This document shows, piece by piece, positions 1-9,066 of a DNA stretch of 64,000 nucleotides. Position 1 is the stretch's first letter. Every line of letters begins with the position of its first letter. The stretch comes from Actinoplanes sp. N902-109. GTDB taxonomy: Bacteria; Actinomycetota; Actinomycetes; Mycobacteriales; Micromonosporaceae. The stretch lies in the NCBI RefSeq assembly GCF_000389965.1, contig NC_021191.1:7317501-7381500 (forward strand), written 5' to 3'. The position numbers were made by a program, and so were the translations under genes. The notes under the pieces are model-generated. The model did no database searches and had not been told where the DNA came from. It saw only the letters and a program-made list of their open reading frames with translations.

Positions 1-410
1 TGACGCAGTTCGAGCGGGCGAGTTACCGGCTGCGGGCGGCGCTGGATTCCGGGCAGCCGATGCCGGGTCCCTTCAGCTATCTGGACGAGGCCGGACCCGC
101 TGTCATGCACGTCCGGCTGCTGGCTTCCGGTCAGGTGCGCAGCGCGGCCCTGGCGGTCCACCTGCTCCTGGAGAAGCTGTACGCACCCAGGCCGACCCCG
201 CCGCCCGGGGTGGATCCCACCAAGTCGGTACGCGAGATGCTCGGTCACGTGCCGCTGGTGATGCAGGAACTGGAAGCGGCCATCCGCGAGGAACTGGACA
301 TCGCGGTCACGCCGCCGCCTGTCGCGCCCGAGGTGCCACCGCGCTCCTTCCGTAGCTACCTCAAAAGATCAACTGCCACCGAATCCCAGGAGTCAAGCGT
401 CACTGGCTGA
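1..410 (+). CDS. Hypothetical protein, start just outside the window
   Basis: The reading frame is open from base 3 and ends at TGA 408-410. Bases 1-2 are TG, so an ATG or GTG start probably lies one base before the window; the product would then begin MTQFERASYRLRAAL and have about 136 residues. There is no signal peptide or membrane segment. The middle is helical and the tail is proline-rich. I do not recognise the family. It precedes the aldolase by 49 bp on the same strand and could be co-transcribed with it, but no functional link is evident. Confidence 0.6.
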   Translation, partial: TQFERASYRLRAALDSGQPMPGPFSYLDEAGPAVMHVRLLASGQVRSAALAVHLLLEKLYAPRPTPPPGVDPTKSVREMLGHVPLVMQELEAAIREELDIAVTPPPVAPEVPPRSFRSYLKRSTATESQESSVTG

Positions 411-459
411 CCCGGCCCGTCCTTGCGATGCTGGACCCCGACGAGATCGGGAGGCATCA

Positions 460-1083
460 ATGACGCAGTCGGTTACCGAGTCGATCGTTCGCAGCGGGGT
501 GGTTGCCGTGCTCCGGGCGCCCACCGCGGATTCCTTCGCCGCGGTGAGCGAGGTGCTCGTGGGCGCCGGCATCACCGCGCTCGAGGTGACCTTGACGTGC
601 ACCGGCGCGCTCGAGGCCATCGCCGGGCTGCGGCGTCAGCTGCCCGCCCACGTCATGCTCGGGGCGGGCACGGTGCTCAGCCCGGACGACGCCAAGGCCA
701 GCGTGGCCGCGGGGGCCGCGTTCCTGGTCACCCCGGTGCTGGTGGCCGGGCTGGAGGAGGCCGGCGTCCCGGTCTTCCCGGGGGCGTTCACCCCCACCGA
801 GATCTACACCGCCAGCCGCACCGCGCCGCTGGTCAAGCTGTTCCCGGCCGCGGCGGTGGGCCCGCGTTACCTCAAGGATCTGCACGGCCCGCTGCCCGGC
901 GTGCGGATCATGCCCACCGGCGGCATCGCCATCGACGACATCGCCGCCTGGCTGACCGCCGGTGCGGCCGCCGTGGGGATGGGCGGGCCGCTGCTCGGTG
1001 ACGCCGCGACCGGGGGCAGCCTGAGCGCGCTGGCCGACCGGGCGCGCCGGGCCGTGGACGCCGTCGCCTACGCCCGCTCATGA
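460..1083 (+). CDS. eda: KDPG/KDPGal aldolase
   Basis: 2-Dehydro-3-deoxy-phosphogluconate (or phosphogalactonate) aldolase, which splits KDPG to pyruvate and glyceraldehyde 3-phosphate. The 207-residue length is normal for this class I aldolase. The catalytic acid sits in LEVTLT (E42) and the Schiff-base lysine in VKLFPA (K126); GAGTVL and MPTGGI are the other conserved strands of the barrel. The start ATG follows a GGGAGG ribosome site. It overlaps the kinase start by ATGA, so the two are translationally coupled and make a two-step KDG to pyruvate route. Gluconate versus galactonate specificity cannot be read from the sequence. Confidence 0.93.
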   Translation: MTQSVTESIVRSGVVAVLRAPTADSFAAVSEVLVGAGITALEVTLTCTGALEAIAGLRRQLPAHVMLGAGTVLSPDDAKASVAAGAAFLVTPVLVAGLEEAGVPVFPGAFTPTEIYTASRTAPLVKLFPAAAVGPRYLKDLHGPLPGVRIMPTGGIAIDDIAAWLTAGAAAVGMGGPLLGDAATGGSLSALADRARRAVDAVAYARS

Positions 1084-2021
1084 CCGCACCCGGTCCGGGG
1101 CTGGTCACCTTTGGCGAGACCATGGGGGTGGTCGCGGCCGACAGCATCGGGCGGTTGCAGCATGCCCGCGGTTTCACGTTCGGTATCGGCGGCGCGGAGA
1201 GCAATGTGGCCATCGGCGTCGCGCGGCTGGGCGGGTCGGCGACCTGGCTCGGCCGGCTGGGCCCGGACGCCGCCGGTGAGCTGATCGAGCACCGGCTGCG
1301 CGCCGAGGGCGTCGAGACGGTGGTGCTGCCCGACCCCTCGTTCACCGGTCTGATGGTCAAGCACCGGCGCACCGGCTCGGTGCTGCACGTCGACTACCAC
1401 CGCGCCGGCAGCGCCGGGTCCCGGCTCACTCCCGCCGACATCCCGCCCGCTCTCGTACGGTCAGCCGGGGTCCTGCACGTCACCGGCATCACGCCCGCAC
1501 TGGGCGACACGGCGCGGGCGACGGTGTTCCACGCGGTGGAGACTGCCCGGGCGGCCGGGGTGCCGGTGTCGATCGACCTCAACTACCGGGCCAAGCTGTG
1601 GTCGCGCTTCGACGCCGCCCCGGTGCTGCGCGACCTGGTGGGCCGGGCCGATGTGGTGTTCGCCGGCCCCGACGAGGCGGCGCTGATCGTGGACGGCCCG
1701 CCGGTGGCCGGGCTGGCGGCGCTGGGGCCGGCCGAGGTGGTGGTCAAGGACGGCGCCCGCGGCTGCGAGGCCCTGCTCGACGGCTACCACCACCAGGTGC
1801 CCGCGGTGCCGGTGACGGTGGTCGACGCGGTGGGCGCGGGTGACGCCTTCGTCGCGGGCTATCTCGCCGAGCGGCTGGCCGGCGCCGGCCCACCGGCCCG
1901 GCTGGCCACGGCGGTGGCGGCGGGCGCGTTCGCGGTCACCGTGCCCGGCGACTGCGAGGGTCTGCCCAGCCGCGACGACCTGCGCCTGCTGGTGTCGGCC
2001 ACCGACAACGTGGCGCGCTGA
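1080..2021 (+). CDS. kdgK: PfkB-family 2-keto-3-deoxygluconate kinase
   Basis: Ribokinase-fold sugar kinase of 313 residues. The N-terminal GETM/GGAESNVAIG substrate region and the C-terminal PfkB signature DAVGAGDAFVAGY, with the catalytic aspartate, are both present. Because it is coupled by a 4-bp overlap to the KDPG aldolase, the likely reaction is ATP-dependent phosphorylation of 2-keto-3-deoxygluconate, feeding the aldolase. The ATP-dependent kinase class is clear; the exact sugar is inferred from the neighbour. The gene ends 47 bp before the oxidoreductase, which has its own ribosome site. Confidence 0.88.
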   Translation: MTAPGPGLVTFGETMGVVAADSIGRLQHARGFTFGIGGAESNVAIGVARLGGSATWLGRLGPDAAGELIEHRLRAEGVETVVLPDPSFTGLMVKHRRTGSVLHVDYHRAGSAGSRLTPADIPPALVRSAGVLHVTGITPALGDTARATVFHAVETARAAGVPVSIDLNYRAKLWSRFDAAPVLRDLVGRADVVFAGPDEAALIVDGPPVAGLAALGPAEVVVKDGARGCEALLDGYHHQVPAVPVTVVDAVGAGDAFVAGYLAERLAGAGPPARLATAVAAGAFAVTVPGDCEGLPSRDDLRLLVSATDNVAR

Positions 2022-2068
2022 CCGCGGTTCTTGACCTCAACCCCGGTTCACATCGGAGGGTGATGCGC

Positions 2069-2974
2069 ATGAGAGCCGTCGTGTTCGATCGTTTCGGGCC
2101 GCCCGAGGTGTTGCGGGTGGCCGAGGTCGCCGATCCGGTGCCCGGTCCCGGCGAGGTCCGGGTCCGGGTCCGCGCCGCCGGGGTGCAGCCGTTCGACGTC
2201 GGGTTCCGGCGGGGCACGATGCCGCGGGTCACCGCGTCCTTCCCGCAGCAGATCGGCCAGGAGTACTCGGGGGTGGTCGATCAGCTCGGGCCGGAGGTCA
2301 CCGGCTGGGCACCCGGTGCCGCGGTGCTGGGCTCCACGATGCTCAACGGCTGCGCCGAGCTGCTCGTGGTGGCCGCCGGCACGGTCGTGCCCCAGCCGCC
2401 CGAGCTGGACTTCCCGGCGGCGGCCGCGCTGGTGGCCGCCGCCCAGACCGCAGCCGGGGCGCTGGAGTGGCTCGGGGTCGGCCCGGGCGACGTCCTGCTG
2501 ATCCACGCGGGCGCCGGGTCGGTCGGCACGGTCGCCACCCAGCTGGCCCGGCGGGCGGGGGCGGTGGTGATCGGCACGGCGAGCCCGGCCAACCACGACT
2601 ACCTGCGCGAGCTGGGTGCGATCCCGGTGCCGTACGGCGAGGGGCTGGTCGAGGCCGTACGCGCCACCGGCCACCGGGTGACCGTCGCCCTGGACGCCGC
2701 GGGCGGCGCGGCCGTCGACCAGTCGATCGCGCTGGGCGTCGAGCCGCAGCGGGTCGGCACCATCGTCGACGACGCGGCGGCCGGGCGGCACGGCGCCCCG
2801 GTGGTGCGGGCCGGGCGTGATCCGGGCCGGCTGGCTGCGGTGGTGGCGCTGGCCGCCAAGGGCGAGCTGGTCATGCCGGTGCGCGAGTTCCCGTTCGAGC
2901 AGGTGGCGCGGGCGCACGCGACGGTCGAGTCGCGGCACGGCCGGGGGAAGGTGGTCGTCACCCTCGGAGCATGA
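2069..2974 (+). CDS. NADP-dependent oxidoreductase, quinone oxidoreductase type
   Basis: Zinc-independent medium-chain dehydrogenase/reductase of 301 residues. The N-terminal GroES-like fold (MRAVVFDRFGPPEVL) is followed by the nucleotide-binding domain with the motif HAGAGSVGTVATQLA. No structural or catalytic zinc cysteines are seen, which fits quinone oxidoreductases or enoyl reductases. Three in-frame starts exist (GTG 2060, ATG 2063, ATG 2069); the last is chosen because GGAGG at 2055-2059 lies nine bases upstream. The 3' end overlaps the convergent GGDEF-EAL gene by 17 bp. Substrate unknown. Confidence 0.85.
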   Translation: MRAVVFDRFGPPEVLRVAEVADPVPGPGEVRVRVRAAGVQPFDVGFRRGTMPRVTASFPQQIGQEYSGVVDQLGPEVTGWAPGAAVLGSTMLNGCAELLVVAAGTVVPQPPELDFPAAAALVAAAQTAAGALEWLGVGPGDVLLIHAGAGSVGTVATQLARRAGAVVIGTASPANHDYLRELGAIPVPYGEGLVEAVRATGHRVTVALDAAGGAAVDQSIALGVEPQRVGTIVDDAAAGRHGAPVVRAGRDPGRLAAVVALAAKGELVMPVREFPFEQVARAHATVESRHGRGKVVVTLGA

Positions 2975-5222
2975 GACCGGCCCGGATGGTCCCGTCGTGG
3001 GCCGCGGCGGGCAGCGGGCGGCCGAAGAGCCAGCCCTGGCCCAGGTCGCAGCCCTGGGCACGAAGCCAGTCGCGCTGCAGGGCGGTTTCCACGCCCTCGG
3101 CGACGACCCGCAGGTTCATGGCCTTGGTCATGGCCAGGACGGCCCGGACGATGGATTCGTTGGCGCCGTGCTCGCCCACGTCGGAGACGAAGGAGCGGTC
3201 CAGTTTGAGGATGCCGACGGGGAGTCGGTTGAGGTAGCTGAGCGACGAGTAGCCCGTACCGAAATCGTCGATGGCCAGGATGACGCCGAGGTCGCGCAGG
3301 GCGCCGAGCGCGGCCAGGGCGGTCTCCAGGTCCTCCATGACGCCCGATTCGGTGATCTCCAGCCAGAGCGCCGAGGGCGGCAGCCCGGTCTCGGCGAGCA
3401 CGTCGCGGACGACGCCGACCAGGGCCTCGTCGCGCAACTGGCGGACCGAGACGTTGACCGAGACGTGCAGCGGGCGGGCGTCGGGGCCGCGGGTGGCGCG
3501 CCAGGCCGCGAGTTGCCGGGCTGACTCGCGCAGCAGCCAGGCGCCCGCGTCGACGATCAGGCCGGTCTCCTCGGCGATCGGGATGAACTGCAGCGGGGAG
3601 ACCGGGCCGAGCTGGGGGTGCTCCCAGCGCATCAGGGTCTCGAAGCCGTCGAGCTCGCCGGTCCGCAGGTCGATGATCGGCTGGTAGGTGGCGTAGAGCT
3701 CGCCACGTTCGAGGGCGCCGCGCAGGGCCTGTTCGAGGTCCATGCGGGTGCGGACCTGCTCGTGCAGCGAGGTGTCGAAGACCGCGTAGGCGTTGCGCCC
3801 GGAGTCCTTGGCCTTGTACATGGCGGTGTCGGCGTCGCGGATCAGGTCGAGCGCGGGCACACCGCCGCCGGAGGTGGCGACCCCGATGGACGCCGAGATG
3901 ATCACGTCGCCGACGGAGAGGGCGAACGGGCGGGCCAGTTCGGCCAGCAGGCGGGTGGCCAGCGACTCGGCGATCCGGCGCGGCGGGGACACGAACGGGC
4001 CGGTGCCGGTGGGTGCCGGGCCGGCCAGCGCCACCACGAACTCGTCACCGCCGATGCGGCAGACCACGTCGCCCGGCCGCACGTGCTGCTGGATCCGGTC
4101 GGCGACCGCGCACAGCAGCTCGTCGCCGACCTGGTGCCCCCAGTGATCGTTGACCAGCTTGAACCGGTCGAGGTCGAGGAAGAGCAGCCCGACCGGCCGG
4201 TTCCCCCACGCGGTGATCGTCTCGGTGAGCAGCTCCCGGTTGGGCAGGTCGGTCAGGGCGTCGTGGGTGGCACGCCGGCGGATCACGTGTTCCGCGCGGG
4301 CGCGCGAGTTGTTGGAGCGCACCACGCGGTAGACGATCGCCAGGACCAGCAGGACGCACAGCGCGGCGCGGACGGTGGCGTCCAGCGGGCCCTTGACGGT
4401 CTCGATTGTGGTCAGCACGACCGGGACCACGACGACCAGCGCGATCAGCGCCGTACGGAGCTTGCTCAGGTCCTTGACCACGATGCGTTGCGGCTGGGTC
4501 AAGGTACGCATCGAGGGGTGCAGCATCGCCGCGCCGGTCAGCAGGAACGTGACGACGAACAGCACGGTGACGACCTGGGCGGACACGTCGGCCAGGTTGC
4601 CGTCGCGCAGCATGAAGACGAAGTCACCGATGAACATGCTGGCCGCCGCCCCCATGAGCAGCCACAGCGCGGGCGCGCGGGCGCCGGAGAGGGCGAGCTG
4701 GGCCACCAGCACCAGCAGCACGACGTCGACGACCGGGAAGAAAGCATTGGCCACCCGCAGCGCCGACAGCCCCTGCTGGTCGATCGACGGGGCCACCAGG
4801 TAGGACCAGCACATGAACGCCGCGGCCAGCCCGACCAGCAGCGCGTCCAGCCGGGCCGGGTCGTCGTCCACCGCCCGGCGGCGCTGCAGCATGGCGCCGA
4901 ACGCGCAACCCATCAGCACGTAGCCGGGCAGCACGAAGGCGTCCGGGATCAGGGCCATGGCGGTGGGCGGGGAGGCGCCGGCCCCCGGGACCAGCGCGCG
5001 GATCACGATGCCGGCGAACGACAGCCAGGCCGCCCCGAGCAGGTAGAGCCAGGGTTCGCGCTGGCCGGCCGGGGCGAGGCGGCGCAGCCCGTAGGTCATC
5101 GCCGCCAGACCGCCCAGCACGCTGAGCACCATGACGGGCGTCTGCAGCATCTCCGGGCCGGCGCCGATCAGCACGAGGGCGATCGCCGAGGCTCCGGCGA
5201 ATACCGCCCGGACTGTGGTCAC
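2958..5222 (-). CDS. Membrane-bound GGDEF-EAL cyclic-di-GMP protein
   Basis: 754 residues. About residues 1-300 hold a run of roughly eight to ten hydrophobic segments. A GGDEF domain follows with an intact GGDEF at 391-395 and an RPGD inhibitory site five residues before it (382-385), so diguanylate cyclase activity with product feedback is plausible. The EAL domain starts near 500 with ETL in place of EAL (528-530) but keeps the metal-binding glutamate, DDFGTGYSSLSYL and AEGVET, so phosphodiesterase activity is also plausible. The start is GTG with AGGAG just upstream. Which activity dominates cannot be told. Confidence 0.93.
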   Translation of the reverse strand: MTTVRAVFAGASAIALVLIGAGPEMLQTPVMVLSVLGGLAAMTYGLRRLAPAGQREPWLYLLGAAWLSFAGIVIRALVPGAGASPPTAMALIPDAFVLPGYVLMGCAFGAMLQRRRAVDDDPARLDALLVGLAAAFMCWSYLVAPSIDQQGLSALRVANAFFPVVDVVLLVLVAQLALSGARAPALWLLMGAAASMFIGDFVFMLRDGNLADVSAQVVTVLFVVTFLLTGAAMLHPSMRTLTQPQRIVVKDLSKLRTALIALVVVVPVVLTTIETVKGPLDATVRAALCVLLVLAIVYRVVRSNNSRARAEHVIRRRATHDALTDLPNRELLTETITAWGNRPVGLLFLDLDRFKLVNDHWGHQVGDELLCAVADRIQQHVRPGDVVCRIGGDEFVVALAGPAPTGTGPFVSPPRRIAESLATRLLAELARPFALSVGDVIISASIGVATSGGGVPALDLIRDADTAMYKAKDSGRNAYAVFDTSLHEQVRTRMDLEQALRGALERGELYATYQPIIDLRTGELDGFETLMRWEHPQLGPVSPLQFIPIAEETGLIVDAGAWLLRESARQLAAWRATRGPDARPLHVSVNVSVRQLRDEALVGVVRDVLAETGLPPSALWLEITESGVMEDLETALAALGALRDLGVILAIDDFGTGYSSLSYLNRLPVGILKLDRSFVSDVGEHGANESIVRAVLAMTKAMNLRVVAEGVETALQRDWLRAQGCDLGQGWLFGRPLPAAAHDGTIRAGLMLRG

Positions 5223-5290
5223 CCTTCTCCTATCGGCCGACCTTTCGATCGCTTAAGAGCCTGCCGAAGCACGTACGGGCGGCACGCGAG

Positions 5291-5302
5291 AAACGTACGT
5301 TT
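5291..5302. promoter_or_regulatory. 12-bp perfect palindrome
   Basis: AAACGTACGTTT is a perfect palindrome 69 bp upstream of the GGDEF-EAL start codon (that gene runs left). It is a candidate operator for a dimeric regulator; no family is assigned. Confidence 0.35.
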
Positions 5303-5424
5303 TCCTCCGGAACGGGGTAATTGCGCGAGAAGAGCATGCGGTGCAGTACTCACCCTGCTGATTCTCGCGTCGAAGCAGGGCCCGGATGGTCTCGTGGCTC
5401 GCTCGACAACCGCACCCGAACTGA

Positions 5425-5633
5425 CGACTCCAAGCACCCGGCGCCGACCAGTCCCTGCTCTACCTGACCATCGACGAGGTGGCCGAGCTCAAGGGCGTCT
5501 GGCTGGCAGCAGGCGATCACCCGATGGGCCCGCGAGCGGCCGCTGGGCGACGCCTCGAAGCGCCCCGCGGAGGCCGTGCCGGTGAACTTCACGCTGGTCA
5601 CCGCGCCGCTGCGACCGACCCCGTCGGGCGGCT
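5425..5633 (+). pseudogene. Decayed small helix-turn-helix protein remnant
   Basis: In one frame (5461-5499) the sequence reads LTIDEVAELKGV, and after a frame change at about 5500-5510 it reads QAITRWARERPLG and continues to a stop at 5631-5633. Joined, the two halves look like an excisionase or MerR-superfamily HTH ('...EVAELKGVsRQAITRW...'). There is no start codon after the in-frame stop at 5422, and the frames do not match, so this is read as a broken remnant. Homology is judged by eye only. Confidence 0.4.
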
Positions 5634-5639
5634 GACGGT

Positions 5640-6060
5640 GCGGCTCCCGCGGGACGCACGGCTGGCGCTGGCGGCGGATCTCGGGTCCGCGGCGCGGGGC
5701 AGGCCTGGCTGGTCTACGCGGTCATGGTGGTGCAGAGCTGCGTGGCGCCGTTCTTCTCCGCCGCCGAGGCGGCGCTGGTTCCCACGCTCATGCCGGCCAA
5801 CCGGCTGATCCGCGTCAACTCGCTCAACGGGCAGGCCGGGGACGTGGCCCGGCTGATCGGCGCGGCAGCCGGTGGCACGGTGGCCGCGCTGGGCGGCATC
5901 CCCCTGCTCGGGCTGGCTGACGCGGTCACGTTCCTGCTGGCTGCCGGGTTGCTCACGCTCCTCCGGGTACGCACACGGCGCACCCCGGCAAGCACCGTCC
6001 CCCGCCCGCGCCTGCCCGCCCCGCGCTCGCTCCGGGTTTGGGAGCGCTTCCGCAGGGGGT
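5640..6060 (+). pseudogene. Remnant of an MFS transporter
   Basis: From about 5700 the frame reads GQAWLVYAVMVVQSCVAPFF and then SAAEAALVPTL, VNSLNGQ and AAGGTVAALGGIPLLGLADAV, which is the middle of a macrolide/enterobactin-exporter-like MFS protein (around helices 4-6). The preceding RLALAADLGSAA is in another frame, so there is a frameshift near 5695. The first three helices and everything after about residue 190 of a normal 400-residue protein are missing. It appears to be non-functional debris. Confidence 0.65.
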
Positions 6061-6102
6061 ATGAGCGCGCCGCCACACCCCTTGCAGAATCGAGGCTCTC
6101 CG

Positions 6103-6249
6103 GTGTCCATCCAGGGACTGTTCTATCTGATCGCTGTCATCCTCCTCGTGCTCGCCGCGCTGCCGATCGGCACCCGGGGCGTGTCGCTGGCGCTGCTCGG
6201 CGCGGCGTTCGCGCTGCTGGCGTACTCGTGGGACACCATCACCGGCTGA
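6103..6249 (+). CDS. Small two-helix membrane protein
   Basis: 48 residues starting at GTG, with a GAGG ribosome site seven bases before. The sequence is almost entirely two hydrophobic helices (IQGLFYLIAVILLVLAAL and VSLALLGAAFALLAYSW) joined by a short PIGTRG turn. It overlaps the end of the convergent GH13 gene by 11 bp. Small proteins of this layout are common in Actinobacteria, but I assign no function. Confidence 0.6.
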   Translation: MSIQGLFYLIAVILLVLAALPIGTRGVSLALLGAAFALLAYSWDTITG

Positions 6250-7939
6250 CCCGGCGGCGGTAGATCACCACCTGCCAGGGCGCCAGCTCCCAGTCGTGCG
6301 GCGCCGGGGCGTTCGTCAGCAGCAGTTCGGCCGACGACCACGCCCCGGCGTCGGCGAGGCCGGCCACCACCGCGTCGCCGGTGAAGTTGCCGATGACCAG
6401 CAGCTCGGTGCTGCCATGCCGGCGGGTGTAGGCGTACAGCCGCTCGTCGTCGGGCAGCAGCATGGTGAAGTCGCCGTACACCACCGCGGGTTCGTCGTGC
6501 CGCAGCGCGATCAGCTGCCGGTAGAAGTGGTAGACCGACTCCGGGTCCTTCGCCGCCGCGGCCGCGTTGACCTCGGTGTAGTCGGGGTTGACGGCCAGCC
6601 ACGGGGTGCCGGTGCTGAACCCGGCGTTCGGCGACGCGTCCCACTGCATCGGCGTACGCGCGTTGTCGCGGCTGCGGGCGCGCAGCACGGTCAGCACGTC
6701 CTGCGGGTCGCGGCCCTCGTGGTCGACGGCCTGGGCGTACTGGCCGAGCGCCTCGATGTCGCGGAAGTCGGCGATGGACCGGAACGGGTAGTTGGTCATG
6801 CCGATCTCTTCGCCCTGGTACACGTACGGCGTGCCGCGGTGCAGGTGCAGCACCGCGCCGAGCATCTTCGCCGAGCGCTCGCGCCACTCCACCGAGTCGT
6901 CACCGTAGCGGGACACCACCCTCGGCTGGTCGTGGTTGTTCCAGTAGAGACTGTTCCACCCGACGTCGGCGAGCCCGGCCTGCCAGCGCGCGAAGATGGC
7001 CTTGAGCTTGGTCAGCTGGAGCGGGTACAGCAGCCACGGGTCCGCACCCCGGTCGACCCAGACGTGGTCGAAGTTGAACACCATGTCGACCTCGGCGCGC
7101 GCCGGGTCGGTGTACAGCCTGGCCTCCTCCACGGTCACCCCGGGCATCTCGCCGACGGTCAGCAGCGCCTCGCGGCCGGCGAAGACCCGCTCGTGCATCT
7201 CCCGCAGGAACTCGTGGTTGCGCGGTCCGTGCATGTAGAAGGGCGCCCCGTCGCCGTACCGGGAACCGGGCCGCACCGCGCCGTCGGCCAGCGGTTCGGT
7301 CTTGGAGATGTGGTCGATGACGTCCATCCGGAAGCCGTCCACCCCGCGGTCCAGCCACCAGTTCATCATCGCGTAGATCGCGTCGCGGACCTCGGGGTTC
7401 TCCCAGTTGAGGTCGGGCTGCTTCGGGCTGAAGATGTGCAGGTAGTACTCACCGCTCTGCGGGTCGTACTGCCAGGCCGGGCCGCCGAAGACCGAACCCC
7501 AGTTGGTGGGCTCGGCGCCGGGCGTGCCGGGTTCCATGCCCGCGCGGGCCGGGCGCCACCAGTACCAGTCGCGTTTCGGGCTGTCCTTGCCCGTCCGGCT
7601 CTCGGCGAACCAGGGGTGCTCGTCCGAGGAGTGGTTGACGACCAGATCCATGACCAGCCGCATGCCGCGCTCGTGCACCCCGGCCAGCAACTCGTCGAAG
7701 TCGGCCAGCGAGCCGAACAGCGGGTCGATCCCCTGGTAGTCGCTAATGTCGTAGCCGTTGTCGTCCTGCGGGGACGGATAGACCGGCGACAGCCAGATGA
7801 CGTCCACGCCCAAGCCGGCGATGTGGTCCAGATGCTGGATGATCCCGCGCAGGTCGCCCATGCCGTCCCCGTCGGCGTCGGCGAAGCTGCGGGGGTAGAT
7901 CTGATAAACGACGGCGCTGTGCCACCAGGGGTTGTCCAT
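6239..7939 (-). CDS. GH13 alpha-glucosidase (oligo-1,6-glucosidase type)
   Basis: Cytoplasmic family GH13 enzyme of 566 residues, beginning MDNPWWHSAVVYQIYPRSF. The barrel motifs are intact: DLVVNH near 98-103, nucleophile D206 in GFRMDVIDH, acid/base E264 in TVGEMPG and D337 in WNNHDQPR. QPDLNWENPEV is typical of the GH13_31 oligo-1,6-glucosidase/alpha-glucosidase branch. A beta-sandwich domain of about 80 residues closes the protein. No signal peptide. It is divergent from a glycosyltransferase 62 bp away and far from the ABC importer, so it may serve general maltooligosaccharide or glycogen turnover. Confidence 0.93.
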   Translation of the reverse strand: MDNPWWHSAVVYQIYPRSFADADGDGMGDLRGIIQHLDHIAGLGVDVIWLSPVYPSPQDDNGYDISDYQGIDPLFGSLADFDELLAGVHERGMRLVMDLVVNHSSDEHPWFAESRTGKDSPKRDWYWWRPARAGMEPGTPGAEPTNWGSVFGGPAWQYDPQSGEYYLHIFSPKQPDLNWENPEVRDAIYAMMNWWLDRGVDGFRMDVIDHISKTEPLADGAVRPGSRYGDGAPFYMHGPRNHEFLREMHERVFAGREALLTVGEMPGVTVEEARLYTDPARAEVDMVFNFDHVWVDRGADPWLLYPLQLTKLKAIFARWQAGLADVGWNSLYWNNHDQPRVVSRYGDDSVEWRERSAKMLGAVLHLHRGTPYVYQGEEIGMTNYPFRSIADFRDIEALGQYAQAVDHEGRDPQDVLTVLRARSRDNARTPMQWDASPNAGFSTGTPWLAVNPDYTEVNAAAAAKDPESVYHFYRQLIALRHDEPAVVYGDFTMLLPDDERLYAYTRRHGSTELLVIGNFTGDAVVAGLADAGAWSSAELLLTNAPAPHDWELAPWQVVIYRRRVSR

Positions 7940-8000
7940 GGTCTCTCTTTAACACGCGAATCACGGACGAAACACCGGATCCGTCCGCATACTGAGGATC

Positions 8001-9002
8001 ATGAAGGTGGCGCTGCTGGGACCGATCGCGTGGCGCACCCCGCCGGTCCACTACGGCCCGTGGGAGCTGATCACCAGTTTGCTGGCCGAGGGGCTGACCG
8101 CCCGCGGCGTGGACGTGACCCTGTTCGCCACGCTGGACTCGGTCACCAAGGCCACGCTGGACGGCGTCGCGGTGCACGGCTACGAGGAGGACCCGGATCT
8201 CGACGGGCGGGTCTGGGAGGCCCTGCACGTGGCCTACGCACTGCACCGCTCCGGCGACTTCGACCTGGTGCACAACCATCTCGACTGGCTGCCGCTGGCG
8301 TTCTCGGCGCACTGCCGGGCGCCCCTGCTGACCACCATCCACGGCTTCTCCGGACGCAGCATCCTGCCGGCCTACCGCCGGGCGCGCTCGGCGTTCGTGT
8401 CCATCTCCGACGCCGACCGCAGCCACGACCTGGATTACGTCGGCACGGTCTACCACGGGGTGGACCTGGACCAGCTGCCGTTCACCGCGGACGGTGGCGA
8501 GGACCTGGTCTGCTTCGGGCGCATCCACCCCGACAAGGGCACCGACACCGCGATCGAGATCGCCCGGCGCAGCGGCCGGCGGCTGACGCTGTGCGGCATC
8601 GTGCAGGACGAGGCGTTCTTCCACGAGCGGGTCGAACCGCACATCGACGGTGACCGGGTGCGCTACCTGGGTTCGGTGGGGCCGCAGGACCGGGCCCGGG
8701 TGCTCGGTGCCGCCGCCGCGCTGCTGCACCCGATCCGCTTCGCCGAGCCGTTCGGGCTGTCGGTGGTGGAGTCGATGATCTGCGGGACGCCCGTGGTGGC
8801 GTACCGGAAAGGCTCGATGCCAGAGGTGGTCGACGAGGGTCTCACCGGACGGCTGGTCGACGACGCCGGCCAGGCGGTGGCCGCCGTGGAGCGGATCGGC
8901 ACGCTGGACCGGGCGGCCTGCCGGGCCCGCGCCCGCAGCCGTTTCGGAGCCGACCGCATGGTCGACGACTACCTCGCGATCTACCGCGAATTGCTCAGTT
9001 GA
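8001..9002 (+). CDS. GT4-family glycosyltransferase
   Basis: 333-residue retaining glycosyltransferase of the GT-B fold. The C-terminal half has the nucleotide-sugar region LVCFGRIHPDKGTD and the family signature PIRFAEPFGLSVVESM (EPFG...E), followed by GTPVVAYRKGSMPEVV. No membrane segment. It heads a same-strand set with a second glycosyltransferase, a probable alpha-helical barrel protein and a GH130 enzyme. Donor and acceptor are unknown; the GH130 neighbour hints at mannose chemistry. Confidence 0.88.
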   Translation: MKVALLGPIAWRTPPVHYGPWELITSLLAEGLTARGVDVTLFATLDSVTKATLDGVAVHGYEEDPDLDGRVWEALHVAYALHRSGDFDLVHNHLDWLPLAFSAHCRAPLLTTIHGFSGRSILPAYRRARSAFVSISDADRSHDLDYVGTVYHGVDLDQLPFTADGGEDLVCFGRIHPDKGTDTAIEIARRSGRRLTLCGIVQDEAFFHERVEPHIDGDRVRYLGSVGPQDRARVLGAAAALLHPIRFAEPFGLSVVESMICGTPVVAYRKGSMPEVVDEGLTGRLVDDAGQAVAAVERIGTLDRAACRARARSRFGADRMVDDYLAIYRELLS

Positions 9003-9066
9003 ACGCCATTGTCTTGTTAACGTTCGATTACCCGGGGAGGCAGCCGCTCTCACGAAAGGGCCTGTC

